Of a stretch of 64,000 nt of DNA, positions 19,747 to 31,576 are shown in pieces. Every line of letters starts with the position of its first letter. The stretch's first letter is position 1. Made by a program: the position numbers and the translations under genes. Source of the DNA: Brasenia schreberi (taxonomy: Eukaryota; Streptophyta; Magnoliopsida; Nymphaeales; Cabombaceae); NCBI GenBank assembly GCA_036023115.1, contig JAYKKT010000086.1, positions 11,547,501 through 11,611,500 on the forward strand. The letters run 5' to 3'. The notes below the pieces were generated by a model. That model was not told the DNA's origin and made no database searches. It was given only the letters and a program-made list of their open reading frames with translations.

Positions 19747-22368
19747 TATAAACACCCTAAATAATTATTTTTTGAAAATACTCCAAAATTTAAAAGTTGA
19801 CTTGTTTTAAATCTTTTAGCTTTAAAATAAAAATTTTAAACTCTTTAAAATAAAGATTTTAAAAGGTTTCAAAATAAAGTTGAAAGTGTAAAGCCTAGAG
19901 GATTGGAGTAAAGCAGGTTGACAGGTGAGGCCCGCTTCGAGGTAGAGACGATTTTGCAAAGGGTAAGCCAGAAATCAAGGGTGGAGATAAAGTCAAATCA
20001 ATATCCTCACTCAAGATCAAATCAAAAGTGGATAGCCTCATCAAACCCAGCCCGATTAAACCTAGTGCTAGACATGAGTAGCTTGAATTAAACATCAAGC
20101 CTTGTTTGAACCGAATGTTTTAATTCAACCAATATTGGATTTTTCTAGCCTTGTTTTTCCTATATCCTTGGGCCAAAATTTATCAAATCACCTTCCTACC
20201 TAGCCTTGATCAAGTGAAGGAATCAACAAATGCAAGCTACTTGAAGAAGCAAGGACCTACCGATTGAAAGTAAGGGCTCAAGCACCTAGCCGGCCATGGC
20301 TAGGTGCACCCAATCAAATCCACAACCAGCCCGCATGGGGCTGGTCTATAGCTGACCAAAAGGGGATCACCCCTCTTTCTTCCACGTGAAGACCATAAAG
20401 AATTGGATCAAATTGGATCTTGGGTTGCCCGCCCCAAGGAAGGGCCTAAAAAGGCTCCCCTTGGCCTCTATTTAGGGGGGGCAGGTTCTTCATCTTCGAG
20501 TTCCTTGAGAAGTTGTTGCACTTTGGGCTGCTTGAATGAGAGAATAGGCTGCTAGGGAGACGCTTAGAGAGGGAAGAGAGTGTTAGGATCAAGGCTCTTG
20601 GGTTTGAGTGAGAGAATTGAGTCAAAAGAAGGGAAAAAGAGGGTTGAGTATCATCTTTGGAGGGCATCTCCTTGGGAATTCGGGTAAGTGTTGGTTCTAA
20701 ACTTGATTAGATCCCCATCTCTTCTCATTATTCAATTGAAAAGGGGTTGTATTAATGGAGCTTTGTCTCCCCCCATGATGTAATCGAAGTAGATGTACTA
20801 AAATTTCCCTTTCCTTTACTTATACATTTTATGTGTTTGAGTTCTTGATTCTACCCAAATATATGCTATAAATACTCTATATCTTATTATCCCCTCTATG
20901 CTTAAGCTATTAGATACATTTCAATTTATTTTCCTTCAACATTTAATTTCAAGATGTGTTGTTGCACTTTGATTCGCGTGAGTTTTGCATCACGTATGTT
21001 CTAAAACTTGAAAACTGATTTTCAACATTATTGCATACGTTGATTATCTGATTTTTCATTTTCGAACCACTACTCTAAACCCTCCAAAATTTTGTATATT
21101 ATATTTGCACACACAGGCCCAGTCCTGATAAAATTTTCAAGAATTTTAGGGCCATGCAACTACATAATTAAAATGGTACAAGATTAGGGAAAATTTTGTA
21201 AACTGTCTGTCCATTTGGTTTTCCTACAAGACCAAATTCACTAAATTTGGAACTCTGAGCACCGAGATACAGACTCATCTTTGAGTCTCTGTATTTCTAT
21301 GACAACAGTTCTGGGTGTCTGAGCAAAGACACTTCATTGAATTAATTTTGTAACATCCTAACCACGAATTCAAATCTAAAACATGTCCTAGACTCTCCAC
21401 ATCTCAGGCTTAGTACTATAAAATTTTGGTGCATTTTGGAGGTCTTTAGGGTACTCAAAATAATTCGGGAAACAAGTCCTAAAAATAAAATTTTCTATTT
21501 TTCAGAACTTGTACATTTTGAACTTGAAAACTAAGTGCACTAGTTTGTCATTTTGTAACACCTTATTTTCATGTGAATTTAGAATATCACCTATCTATTT
21601 GGAATCCCTAAGTACTTAGGCTAACCCTTGAGCATGGATTGAAGAAGGCCTAAAGTGAAAAGAGCCCGCTTATCAACAATCGCCAAGTCAGATTCACACT
21701 TTTACTAGTTCTTAGAAAATAGCTGGCACGTTCGAGCACAAAGTAGAATTGAAAGTTTCTCTTCAAGTCTCTACATGGGCTTGGAATGAAAATTTCATAT
21801 CTACAGAATTTAGAACTTTGATCACCAAGATATAGGCTCATCTTTGAACCTCTTTATTTCTATGACAGAACAGTTTCGGGTGTCTCAGCAGAGGCACTTC
21901 ATTGAATTACTTCTGCAACATCCTAACTCCGAATTCAAATCTAAAAAGTGTCCTAGACTCTCTACATCTTAAGCTTAGTACTATAAAATTTTGTTGGTTT
22001 TTGGAGGTCTTGAGGGCACTCAAAATAATTCAGGAAACAAGTCTTGGAAACATAATTTTATGTTTTTCAGAACTTGTACATTTTGAACTTGAAAACTAAA
22101 TGTACTAGTTTGTCACTTTGCAACACCTTGTTTTCACGTGAATTTGGAATATCACATATCTATTTGGAATCCCTAAGCGCTTAGGCTGACCCTTGAGTAT
22201 CGGTTTAAGAAGGCCTAAAGTGAAAAGAGCACTTATCCACAATTGCCAAGTCGGATTCAAACTTTTGCTAGTTTTTAGAAATTAGCTGGCATGCTCGCGC
22301 ACGAAGTAGAATTGACAATTTCTCTTCAAGTCTCTACGTAGGCTTGGAGTGAAAATTTCACATCTACA
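19747..22368 (+). mobile_element. Family IV LTR with a duplicated 3' end (3' LTR of element B)
   Basis: It begins TATAAACACCCT (TG changed to TA) after the polypurine tract. The TATA box is weak (CTATTTAGG near 20467). GTAAGTG is at 20684, and the AATGGAGC box with CTCCCCCC at about 20745-20785. The canonical end TCTACA occurs twice, at 21800-21805 and 22363-22368, because the last 563 bp are present as a direct tandem copy. Base composition is AT-rich throughout, unlike families I-III. Confidence 0.82.
21243..22368 (+). repeat. 563-bp tandem duplication at the LTR end
   Basis: Unit 1 is 21243-21805 and unit 2 is 21806-22368, equal in length by eye. Both run from AATTTgGAACT, past TTCATTGAATTA, the TCCTAGACTCTC stretch and the CTTGAG hairpin, to TCTACA. 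They differ at roughly one base in ten, so the duplication is not recent. Confidence 0.85.
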
Positions 22369-23634
22369 ATTATGCTGACATTTGTTGGACTTGATATGGT
22401 TAGTTGTCCAATCCACTTATGCTGAAATCATCCAGCCCATCTTGATGGCTTGATGACTTACCAAATTGGGCACCCAGGCTACTCAAGTTAAGTCATCTTG
22501 TTCAATCATGTTCAAGTCAACCTGGCAAGAGCTTGATGGCTTGCCAAATCGAGCACCATGGTTGTGCATGGTAAGTTGTCTAATTCACTCATGTTGAAAT
22601 CGACCAACCTACCTTAATGGTTTACAAAATCAGGCACCAAGTTTGCTCAAGGTAAGTTTTCTTGTCTAATGATGTTGCCTTGTTGCTGGCTGAATTCTTC
22701 CTCTCTTGGATGCAGCAACATCACCTCTCTCGTGGATGCAACTTTCCTTATCTTCAAGATTGACCGATCCTTCCTCTCCTTGATGCCAACCTTCCTTCCT
22801 TCTTAGATGCTGACCATCCTTCCTTCTTGGACGCTGGCCTTCCTTCATAGATGCTTACCTTGGGCCACTTGCCTAATACTTGGATCTAAAATAGCTAGTT
22901 GCCTTGTCCAATAATGCCGAAATTAGTAGGTGCTTGATCGTTACCTTTTTGGTTCTTACCATCTCCTCTTTGCAGGGAATTTGCCTCATTCCGATTCGAG
23001 TTTCAGGTATGGGAGGTATGGTTTCAAATGTTTTCGTTAAAAGTATTTCTTTTATATTTGAAAATATTAAGTCTAATGAAATCTTCAAATATTATTTTTT
23101 TAAAAACAACTCAGTTTCATTAACAATTTTTGCATGGTTGACCTGCTTTCGCCCCGTGAGTTAGTCTTTACTCCTTCAACGACTTTAACCCTTTATTGGG
23201 TATAGGGTATTAGACCACTTTAACCCTTTTTATGGGTATAGCGTATCGAACCAGTTTAACCCTTTGTTGGGTGTAGGATGTTGAACCACTTTAACCCTTT
23301 TAATGGGTGTAGGGTCTCAAGTCACTTTAACCCTTGGCTGTAGAGTCTTGGAATAAAACTATTCTCGATCGAGCGAGTTTTTGAGGTTTGGTTTGGATTT
23401 GATTTGTTTTTGAATTTTAGGGATGTTAAAATTTTATAAATTTGTCAATTTCAAAACATTTTTGGGTTTCGTTCTCAATGTCTCCTTTTCATTTATTTCT
23501 TTGAGGAAAATTGGTTTGAAATAATTTGTTCTTTGAAGGCTATTATTTGAAATAGCAAAATTTTGTCAATTTGGCTGTGAGGGCAAAGTTGTCACTTTTT
23601 TGAGATTTTGTCAAAATTGGATTTTGTTGAGAGG
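22369..23634 (-). mobile_element. Family IV LTR piece, minus strand, head part missing
   Basis: Reversed, 22880-23634 matches 23640-24430 of the next LTR, including the CCTTGTCCAATAATGCCGAA stretch, the GGTATGG(T/C)TTCAAA stretch and a block of TTTAACCC..GGGT(G/A)TAGGGT repeats (23185-23345). By comparison with 32549-35185, the first 165 or so bases of the LTR head are missing at the 23634 junction. The part 22369-22880 is C/T-rich with GATGGCTTGCCAAAT-type words that recur at 24500-24600. No gene is seen. Confidence 0.7.
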
Positions 23635-25415
23635 TGTAAACACCCAAAATTCTTTTAAAAATTTTGCCTTTTTTGGGCTTTTTAAGGGTTTTTCAAATAA
23701 AAATGCCTTAAACAAACTCATTTTCACATCAAAATTTTTTAGCAACCTCAAAATGTTGATATATTGCATCTCTTGAAAAAAACTGAATTTGAGCAAAAGT
23801 TTACAAAAATGACTATTTTGCCCTCAAGACCAAATTGACAGGATTTTGCTTTTTCAAATGATTGATTTTAAATAAAGGATAATTTCAAATGATTCTTTTT
23901 AAAGAATCAAGTGAAAATGAGAATATTAGGAACCAAATCTAAAATGTTTGCATATTTATAAATTTATAAAATTCCAAAACCCTTGAAATTCATAAAAAAA
24001 AATTAAATTTAAATCAGACCTTAAAAATTCACCCAATTGAGAAGAGTCTCATTCCAAGACCTGATACCCAGGGTTAAAGTGGTTCGATACCCTACACCCA
24101 TATAAAAGGGATAAATTGGTCAAGGTGGTAAAAGACTGACTCGCAGATCGAAAGTAAGTCACCCTTGTAAACAAAAATTGGGAATGAAACTCAGTGTTTT
24201 CTAAAAATAATATTTGAAGATTTTATTAAATTTGATGTTTTCAAATACAAAATTATTTTTTTTTAGAAAATGTTTGAAACCATACCTGCCATATATAAAA
24301 CTCGAACCGAAGGACACAAATTCCCTTAAAAGAGGAGGTAGTATGGACCAAAAAGGCAACAACCAGGCACCTACCAATTTCGGCACTGTTGGACAAGGTA
24401 ATTTTTCATTTTTAGTCTCAAGTATTAAAAAGGAAGGTCGACACCTACAAAGCAAAGTCAGTGCCTAGGAAGGAAAGTCGATGTCATCCACGAAAAAGAA
24501 AAGTAATGCTCGATTTGGCAAGGTGCGATGTCTAATATGGCAAGCTGTGATGTTCAATTTGGCAAGCCATCGGTGACCTTGGTATGCAATTTCCCAGCCT
24601 TGGTATGTAGTTTGGTAAGTTACCAAACCTTACCAATTTCAACAGGGAAGGCAACCTTGATACATACTTTGGTTATTTACCGAATTCAGTCAACAAGCTT
24701 GGGTCAACTTCACCATGAACAACAGTATCAATGGATTGACTTACCCTTCCATCATTTAGAATCTCGATCAGGACAAAAAGAAACTTAGGAGCTGAAAATA
24801 TCATTGGCTTCTATAAACATGACGGTGTGTTTATGTATTCAGCTTGCTCTTTGGAGTTTTGTTGATTATTATTTCACTCAACAATATACTTCACTCAACA
24901 AGAGGTGCAGGTGAACTCAGATTTTTGTTGAGGTTCAATATGAGAAATAATCCTCTAGCAATGTTCCTCAAAGAAATGGTAAAATTGAACACTACGGTTT
25001 CTTCATTTGTCAAGAAACAATCTTAGTGAAAGCATACCAAAACCTCTTGGGAATTGCTTCAATTTACTTGTAGCGAGACTAAGTGATAATAACTTACCTT
25101 GGCCGACCTAGTTCCATTCACCTTGGCCAAACCCACACACCTTAGTCGAACCCACTTGGCTGAACCCACATACCTCCATTGAACCCAACTGTACTTTCCA
25201 TAGACATACCCCACCCAATTTTTAGCAAGAAAAGTCATCACCCACTTTCCAATTCAGACATAGCGGTTTTTGGCAAGAAGGGCTAGTATTTCACTAAACA
25301 TATCCAAGGGAGCAGGTTTTGGCAAGAAGTACTAGCATTCACTTGCCAAGTGTAACCATCTTCAATAAGAAAATTTGCCATACAAAAATCTACACCAAAG
25401 AGGTAGCCCTTGGCA

Positions 25416-25422
25416 TATAAAA
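25416..25422 (+). promoter_or_regulatory. TATA box of a family IV LTR
   Basis: TATAAAA in a GGCATATAAAAGGGGCC context, 90 bases before a GA-rich microsatellite, the same order as in the other LTRs. Confidence 0.6.
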
Positions 25423-26693
25423 GGGGCCTCAAAGGGAATACAAGCCATCAATCTGAGTTCAATCATCCCATCCACAAATCATCCAGCCATCCCACGACCC
25501 AACAAGAGGGAGAAAAAGAGAGAGAGAGAAAGAGAAAGAGGAAGAGAGAAAGAAGAAGGGGAGGTTCGCCACCACAAACCGTTGGTCAATCCTACCACCA
25601 GAGGTCCACTCTTCACTTTTTTTTTTATTATCTCTTATTTCATTAATATTAATGGGGTTGTAATTAAGAAGCTCATGTCTCCAATATGATGTATTAATCA
25701 AGGTTCATATGCTGCCCTGTCTTTTTTTCATTCATGAATTGTCCGTTATATGTTTAAATTTGGATCCTTTCTACTCCATAATACAATATAAGATCATATA
25801 CCTCTAAATCCTCTCTATGTTAGGATATACTTATAATTTCGTTTATTTTGAAATGTTGTAAATTAAATTTTAATTTGAACGAAAACACAAACATGAATCT
25901 GAAAATCTGAAAACTTGTTTTTCTATACCTTGCACATGTTTGATAAATGAATTGTATTTCAATATCCTATGCTCCGAATATTCTTAAACTTTGCATGTCT
26001 AATCTACACACATGAACACACTTTTGATACAATTTTAAAGAAATTTAGGCTTATGAAACATCATAAATAAAATCAAATAAAAACATAACAAATTTTTTAA
26101 AATTTAAAGTTCCAGTAATAGAGGCTAGGTCAAAATCCTATATCCTTGTATACAGTGAACCTTTTTAATAGAAAATAGTCCCATTGGAAATATGAAATTT
26201 GTAGCTTTTCAACAAGACTAATTTCATAGAAATCAGAGGTCTGAGTATAAAAATACAATCATTTTCCTAAACCTCTAACTTTCTAGCAGAAGTCTGTCCT
26301 GAATGTCTGAGTGAGGTCTATTTTTTGATTTAATTGCTTAAATCTAAAGCATATAAAATAAAAATAAAAATATTTTCTAAATCTGTTAAATTTTGTTTTT
26401 TGTAAAAATTTTAGAATTTTTAGAAATTCAAAAGTTTTCTAAAAAAATCAGAAACATGCCTTTGAAAATAGAATCAGTTTCTGTTTTTCAAGACTTAGAA
26501 TGTTTTTGAGTTGAGAGGGAAAATCACGATTTTTGTCAAGTTTTGGAATTGGAATTGGATTTTGAAAATTCACCAGTTCTCGAACGATTTTCAAAGCATC
26601 TAGGCTAACTCTTGAGCATCAGTTTAAGAAGGCCTACATCAAAAAGAGCTCACTTATCCACAATCATCTACACGAAGTCAAAAATCAATCTTT

Positions 26694-26713
26694 GCTAGTT
26701 TGAGCAAACTAGC
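26694..26713 (+). other. Perfect hairpin GCTAGTTT-gagc-AAACTAGC near the LTR end
   Basis: Eight paired bases and a four-base loop. At the same place family II has GCTAGCTT/AAGCTAGC (49072-49091, 58964-58983) and family I GCTAGTTT/AAGCTAGC (57115-57134). One position is therefore C:G, T:A or a T:G wobble depending on the copy. Confidence 0.75.
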
Positions 26714-26796
26714 TCGCACGCTCGCGCACATGATATAGTTTGAGAATTTCATCTTGAATCTCCACATAGACTTCAAAATAAAAATTCATATATACA

Positions 26797-26978
26797 AGAG
26801 AGATGTAATGTACACTTATTTTAAGGTTGTTACACAATTTTGGTGCAGAAATGAATTCGTTTAAGATATTTTTATTTGGAAAACCCTTAAAAGACACAAA
26901 ACTGTAATTTTTCTTTGAAAAAGAGAAAAATTCTAAAAGATCAAATTTTTTGTTTTGGAAAATTTTTGGGTGCTTACA
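26797..26978 (-). mobile_element. Family IV LTR head, minus strand, inserted next to pol
   Basis: Read on the minus strand it begins TGTAAGCACCC at 26978 and matches the first 180 or so bases of the LTR 32549-35185. It is cut at 26796/26797 where the plus-strand LTR ends. Directly to the right the RNase H region of a pol gene resumes, so this was an insertion into pol. Confidence 0.7.
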
Positions 26979-28747
26979 AAAATCATGTTTTATCAAATTG
27001 TTGTAATGAAGATCAAGTATAGAAAATGTACTTTAATAGAGCAAATAATCATAAGGGGCAGGCGTGGGAATCATTCTCATAACCCTTGAGAAGGAAAAGA
27101 TCCCAATGGCATTCTGACTAGATTTTCCTTGTTCAAATAATGTGGCTGAATATGAGGCATGAACAAGGCCTAAAAGTTTTGAAAAATCTAGGGGCATCAT
27201 GTATTGAAGTCTTTGGGGATTCTATGCTTATTGTAAACCAAGTTTCGAAAATTTGGCAAGTCAAAAATGAAAAACTCATTCCATACCATGAATTGGCCAC
27301 TGACTTAGTTGATTCTTTCAAATCATGTACACTCACTCACATAGGTAGAGAGGACAACACCATAGCAGATGCCCTCTCCTCTTTAAGGTCATCGATCGAC
27401 CCCATTATGGTTACTCGATCCCTAGAGATCCTACATTTGCCCACTCCATCGACCCATGATTTAGAGATTTGCCAAAATGACCAAAGTACAAATGAAAACC
27501 TAGGTTTGAAGACATTAAAACTTTTTTAGAAAATGGAGGATTTCTCGAATTTGCTTTCTTTAAAGACAAGGCTTCTATTTGAAAAAATTCAACCCAATAT
27601 GAGATATTGGGAAGGGTTCTTTATAAAAAGAGTTTTACCGGCATCTTGTTGAGATGTGTTGACCACGATGAGGCAAGGACCATTATGCATGAGTTCCACG
27701 ATAGGGAATGTGGAAGTCATGTCAATGCAAATATGATGGCCATGAAAATACTTAGAGCAAGCTATTTTTGGTCCACTTTGAAGCAAGATTGTCATAACCA
27801 TGTTAGGAAGTGTCATCAATGTCAAGTGCATGAAAATGCCATTTATATTCCATCATTTGCATTGCATTCCATCGTGAGTCCATGGCCTTTCACCATGTGG
27901 GCATTTGATATCATTGGACCAATCTCACCCACTACATCAAATGCACATAGGTTTATTTTAGAAGCCATTAAATATTTTTTTAAATGGGTTGAAGCTAGCT
28001 CCTTAACTAATATCCAAGGACAACATGTAGTGGCATTCACTAAGAAAAATATATTGGCTTGATTTGGAGTTCTAAGAGACCTAGTGTCAGATAATGGCAC
28101 CCATTCAAAAATGAGAAAGTGGAAAAGTTATGTAAGACCTATGGCATTACTCAACACTTCTCATCACCCTACTACCCTCAAGGCAACGGCCAAGCCAAAG
28201 TCACAAACAAAACCCTCATGAGCATCATTGAGAAAACTCTAGAGAAGGGTAGGACATGGCATGAGAAGCTAGATGAAGCCTTGTGGACTTATATAACCTC
28301 CATCCACACTCCCACAAATACCACTCAATTTGAGTTGGTCTATGGTATAAATGTCATACTTCCCATTCACACCAAATTACATTATTTCATATATCTCTTG
28401 TACTCAATTTGCCCATAGAGAACCTACAACACGATAGGATGGTTGAGCTTGACCTACTTGATGAAAAAAGACTCCTTGCCATAGATCATGCATACGCATA
28501 TTGGCAAAGGATAGCCCGACATTATGAAAAGCACATGAAGGCTCGCCACTTCAAAATGGGAGACCTTATTTTGAAAACTATCCACCATCGTGGCCCACAT
28601 CTACTTGGTAAGTGGCGGCCCAGGTGGGATGATCCCTATGTTGTAAGAGGGACAACCATAAATAATACATATTGGTTGATTGATGTTGAGGGAAGAAATT
28701 TAGTAGACCCTAAAAATGCCTAATACTTAAAAAAATATTATATCTAG
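26979..28747 (+). pseudogene. Gypsy RNase H and integrase, decayed (copy C)
   Basis: The start is inside the RNase H region (NHVLSNC, GAGVGIIL, CSNNVAEYEA), cut on the left by an LTR. The ORF 27140-27529 holds VFGDSMLIVNQVSKIW and HIGREDNTIADALSSL, so the middle and last RNase H acidic residues are kept, but the FDGA Asp is Asn (YFNRA). The ORF 27607-28062 carries the HHCC region (EFHDRECGSH, KCHQC) and the first core Asp (WAFDIIGPI). A TGA at 28060-28062 and a one-base loss near 28104 interrupt the second Asp motif. At 28197-28199 the catalytic Glu is Lys (NGQAKVTNK). The C-terminal region keeps GKWRPRWDDPYVV, and the natural end is near 28747. Confidence 0.85.
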
Positions 28748-29905
28748 GGTCTAGTCTAAATTCTTTTGAAAAGAGTTCTAAAATAGATCTCCTTTGAATC
28801 TCGTGAAAGAAGGCCCAAAATGGTTTATATGACCCTCAATTAGAGAATTTATGCTTTATGAAAAGTAGAGTTTTCAAAATCATTTGGTAACATTACAAAA
28901 TGAGGCCTAGTTCAAAATAGCAAAATATTTTCAAATGATAGGTGCTATTAGGAAATGGGATATACTTGGTTGAATCGAGTATCCAAAGGGATGAGTTATA
29001 TTCCCCCCACTTCATTTCTCCTCAAAAAGAAAAATTAGCAAAATCAAAAGAAAAGGAAGAAAAAAGAAAACCTCCAATATAGAAGACTTCTAAAAATAAA
29101 AAGAAAAGAAAAAACAAAACAAAACAAAAACCTTCAATATAAAGGTTCCCTTTGAAAGAAAAGAAAAAGAAAAAGAAAAGTCAAAGCTTAAAAGAGCAAT
29201 TTTCCATCAAAAATTTCTTGGCCCTATACCACGGGATGCTTCAAAAGGGACCGTGGGAAACTCTTTCCCAAAACCCCTACAACTTATCCCAATGGAAAAA
29301 AGTTTACCATTAAATCCTAGAGTAGAAATATAATCTACTTATTTGGATTTCATTTTGTTTGAGAATTAGACCTTATTGTGTGAGAAATGAAATTTTGAAA
29401 TGCTATTCAAAATTTTCTACAAAACCTCTACCAAGTAGTGGGCATTAAAACCCGAGTGATGGGAAGTGTAAGAAGTTGGAAGTCCCTTTTGATGGAAACC
29501 AAAAGGAGTTCTCTTTTGAAAGGAAATTTTAAAAACCCGAAACATCAAAGAAAACAATAGGGGAACCATCTTGCTTGGGGAAACTGACCTTCATAGGCTT
29601 CTTCTCAAGCTCATGAATCATATGTATGGGTCTCTAAACACACACCTCACTCATCTCACATTCCATGCACACATGCATCCATCAAGGGGTTATCCATGCA
29701 TGATCATCCTAAGACTAAGCGTTTTCTTGTCAAGTCCCCTTTGGCTAAGATCCCCTCCTTCGCAAAAACAAATCCAAGGAAATAGATGCTATGGAATGAA
29801 GGGAAAATTCATACTCTCAAGATAAATCTAGGAAGAAAATCAAAGGGGTGTTTTCTTCTTTGTCATTATCGAAATAAATTTGGATTAATGCTAAAGAGAG
29901 GCATA
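28748..29905 (+). other. 3' noncoding region of element C, with polypurine tract
   Basis: It is equivalent to 879-2013. It has an A/G-rich block at 29030-29190, a stem CCACGG (29229-29234) / CCGTGG (29251-29256), the TTTGTCATTATCG / GGATTAATGCTAAAG hairpin region near 29860-29895, and AAAGAGAGG (29893-29901). No gene is seen. Confidence 0.7.
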
Positions 29906-30868
29906 TATAAACACCCTAAAATATTTTCAAATAAATGAGGACATAGTTTGAAAATCTATGATTTGAACATGTCTCCCAAATTTTATAAAGTTTCAAACAT
30001 CATCTTCAAAACAAATGTTTTAGGAAAATATTTTTGAAAACCCTAGGATTACGAAAAAATCAAATTTTGAAATTCAAAAGGAAATGTTAATTTGCCCAAA
30101 AATAGAGTAAGGCCTGAATCAATAGGAGACAAAACTTTTTGAAAGAAGATTAGGATGAATCCATAAAGGCAAACACATCCAAATAAAGCAAGAGGGCGAC
30201 TAAGGGCCAGACCAAGTCTAGCTAACCAAGACTCGACCCAATTCATACAAGTCAAGATGTCAACCTAACTCAAGGAAAGGAATTAGTTGAGGCACAATTC
30301 AATGTTAAGCCTTAATACCAATTAGATCTTAGTCCAAGAAGAGGAGCATTCAAAGCCAAATGCACAAAAGTGATTCAATGCAAAGCAAGGATCCGATCCT
30401 TATTCTAAGTGCAAAATCAAAGGGCCAAAGACCAAAGAAGGATCGAATCAAATCATGACTACGGCATAGAGTTGGGCTAAAATGACTCAACATTAAAAGG
30501 CGTTTGATTCAAATTCAAGTCAATCAAAATCCGAGTTAAATCAAGCAAATGGATAGTTGATCATGCCATACACCATGCTAGGACGAGGCATAACCTAGCC
30601 AAGTCAAGTGGACAAAAGCTCAAGCCAAGTCAAGCAATGGGGCAGACTAAAGCATTTCATGAACCGCACCTAGCCAAATGAGCTCGACCAAGGATGGTCT
30701 AGCCCATATGGGCTGCACCCAAGTTCATACCACCCCACATGGGCTCATGGAAACCACTCTCTATGCCCCATGTGTAGGAATTTTAGTTGGATCAAACCCA
30801 AATTGGGTCTTACATTGAAACACCAAGCTCCAACCCATGAAAGGCCCTAGAGGCCCCCCATTGAAAAC

Positions 30869-30876
30869 TATAAATA
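30869..30876 (+). promoter_or_regulatory. TATA box of a family IV LTR
   Basis: TATAAATA in an ACTATAAATAGGGG context, followed about 30 bases later by a GAGAGAGA tract. Confidence 0.6.
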
Positions 30877-31240
30877 GGGGTCTTGCAAGGTTGGTTTGAG
30901 ACATCAAAGAGAGAGAGAAATCCATGCAGCAAGAGAGGGAGAGAAAGAGAGAGAGAGAGAGGAAGAAGAAGGAGGAGGAAGAGGCCTATTTTCCCCAAGC
31001 TGCCGCCATGATCCGCCAGCCACCAAAAGTTCTTCCAAGACACAGGTGCCTTCTTCCCTTTTCTTTTCAATCATTTCTTCTCCTCTTCCATTCAATTTAA
31101 TGGGGTTATAATTAAGGAGCTTATGTCTCCATTTTTATATAATAATTAAGGGGTTATGTTGCCCAATTTTCTTTACATTTATTGATGCATGCTATGTGTT
31201 TGATTTTCGGTTCCTTCTATCGTAATATACATTATAAGAT

Positions 31241-31576
31241 CTTATATCTCCTAATCCCCTCTATGCTTATGCTATAATCATAATTTTCTTCATTTTCTTC
31301 AGTTCTTTACATTTTAATTGTTGTAGATGGTCTTTTAATTCGGATAAAATGCATTCATGTATCTTATAAAAACTGAAAATCTGTTTTCTACACTTTGTAT
31401 ATGTCTGATAAATTATTTTTATTTCTTATATCTCCTAATCCCCTCTATTCTTATGCTATAATCATAATTTTCTTCATTTACTTCAGTTCTTTACATTTTA
31501 ATTGTTGTAGATGGTCTTTTAATTCAGACAAAATGCATTCACGTATCTTGTAAAAACTGAAAATCTATTTTCTATC
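31241..31576 (+). repeat. Tandem duplication with 184-bp period inside an LTR
   Basis: Unit 1 begins at 31241 and unit 2 at 31425, both with CTTATATCTCCTAATCCCCT. Unit 2 runs to about 31576 and is nearly identical to unit 1, so this duplication looks younger than the 563-bp one at 21243. The family IV LTR 32549-35185 seems to have only one copy of this stretch. Confidence 0.8.

Larger units (their letters stand above)
23635..26796 (+). mobile_element. Family IV LTR, about 3.16 kb, complete
   Basis: It starts TGTAAACACCC and ends TATACA. TATAAAA is at 25416-25422, a GAGAGA/AAGAGG tract at 25511-25560, the AATGGGG..CTCATGTCTCC form of the conserved box at about 25650-25695, the CTTGAG stem near 26610, and a perfect GCTAGTTT-gagc-AAACTAGC hairpin at 26694-26713. 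It has no internal region of its own on the right: the next 182 bp are another LTR head in minus orientation. Confidence 0.8.
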
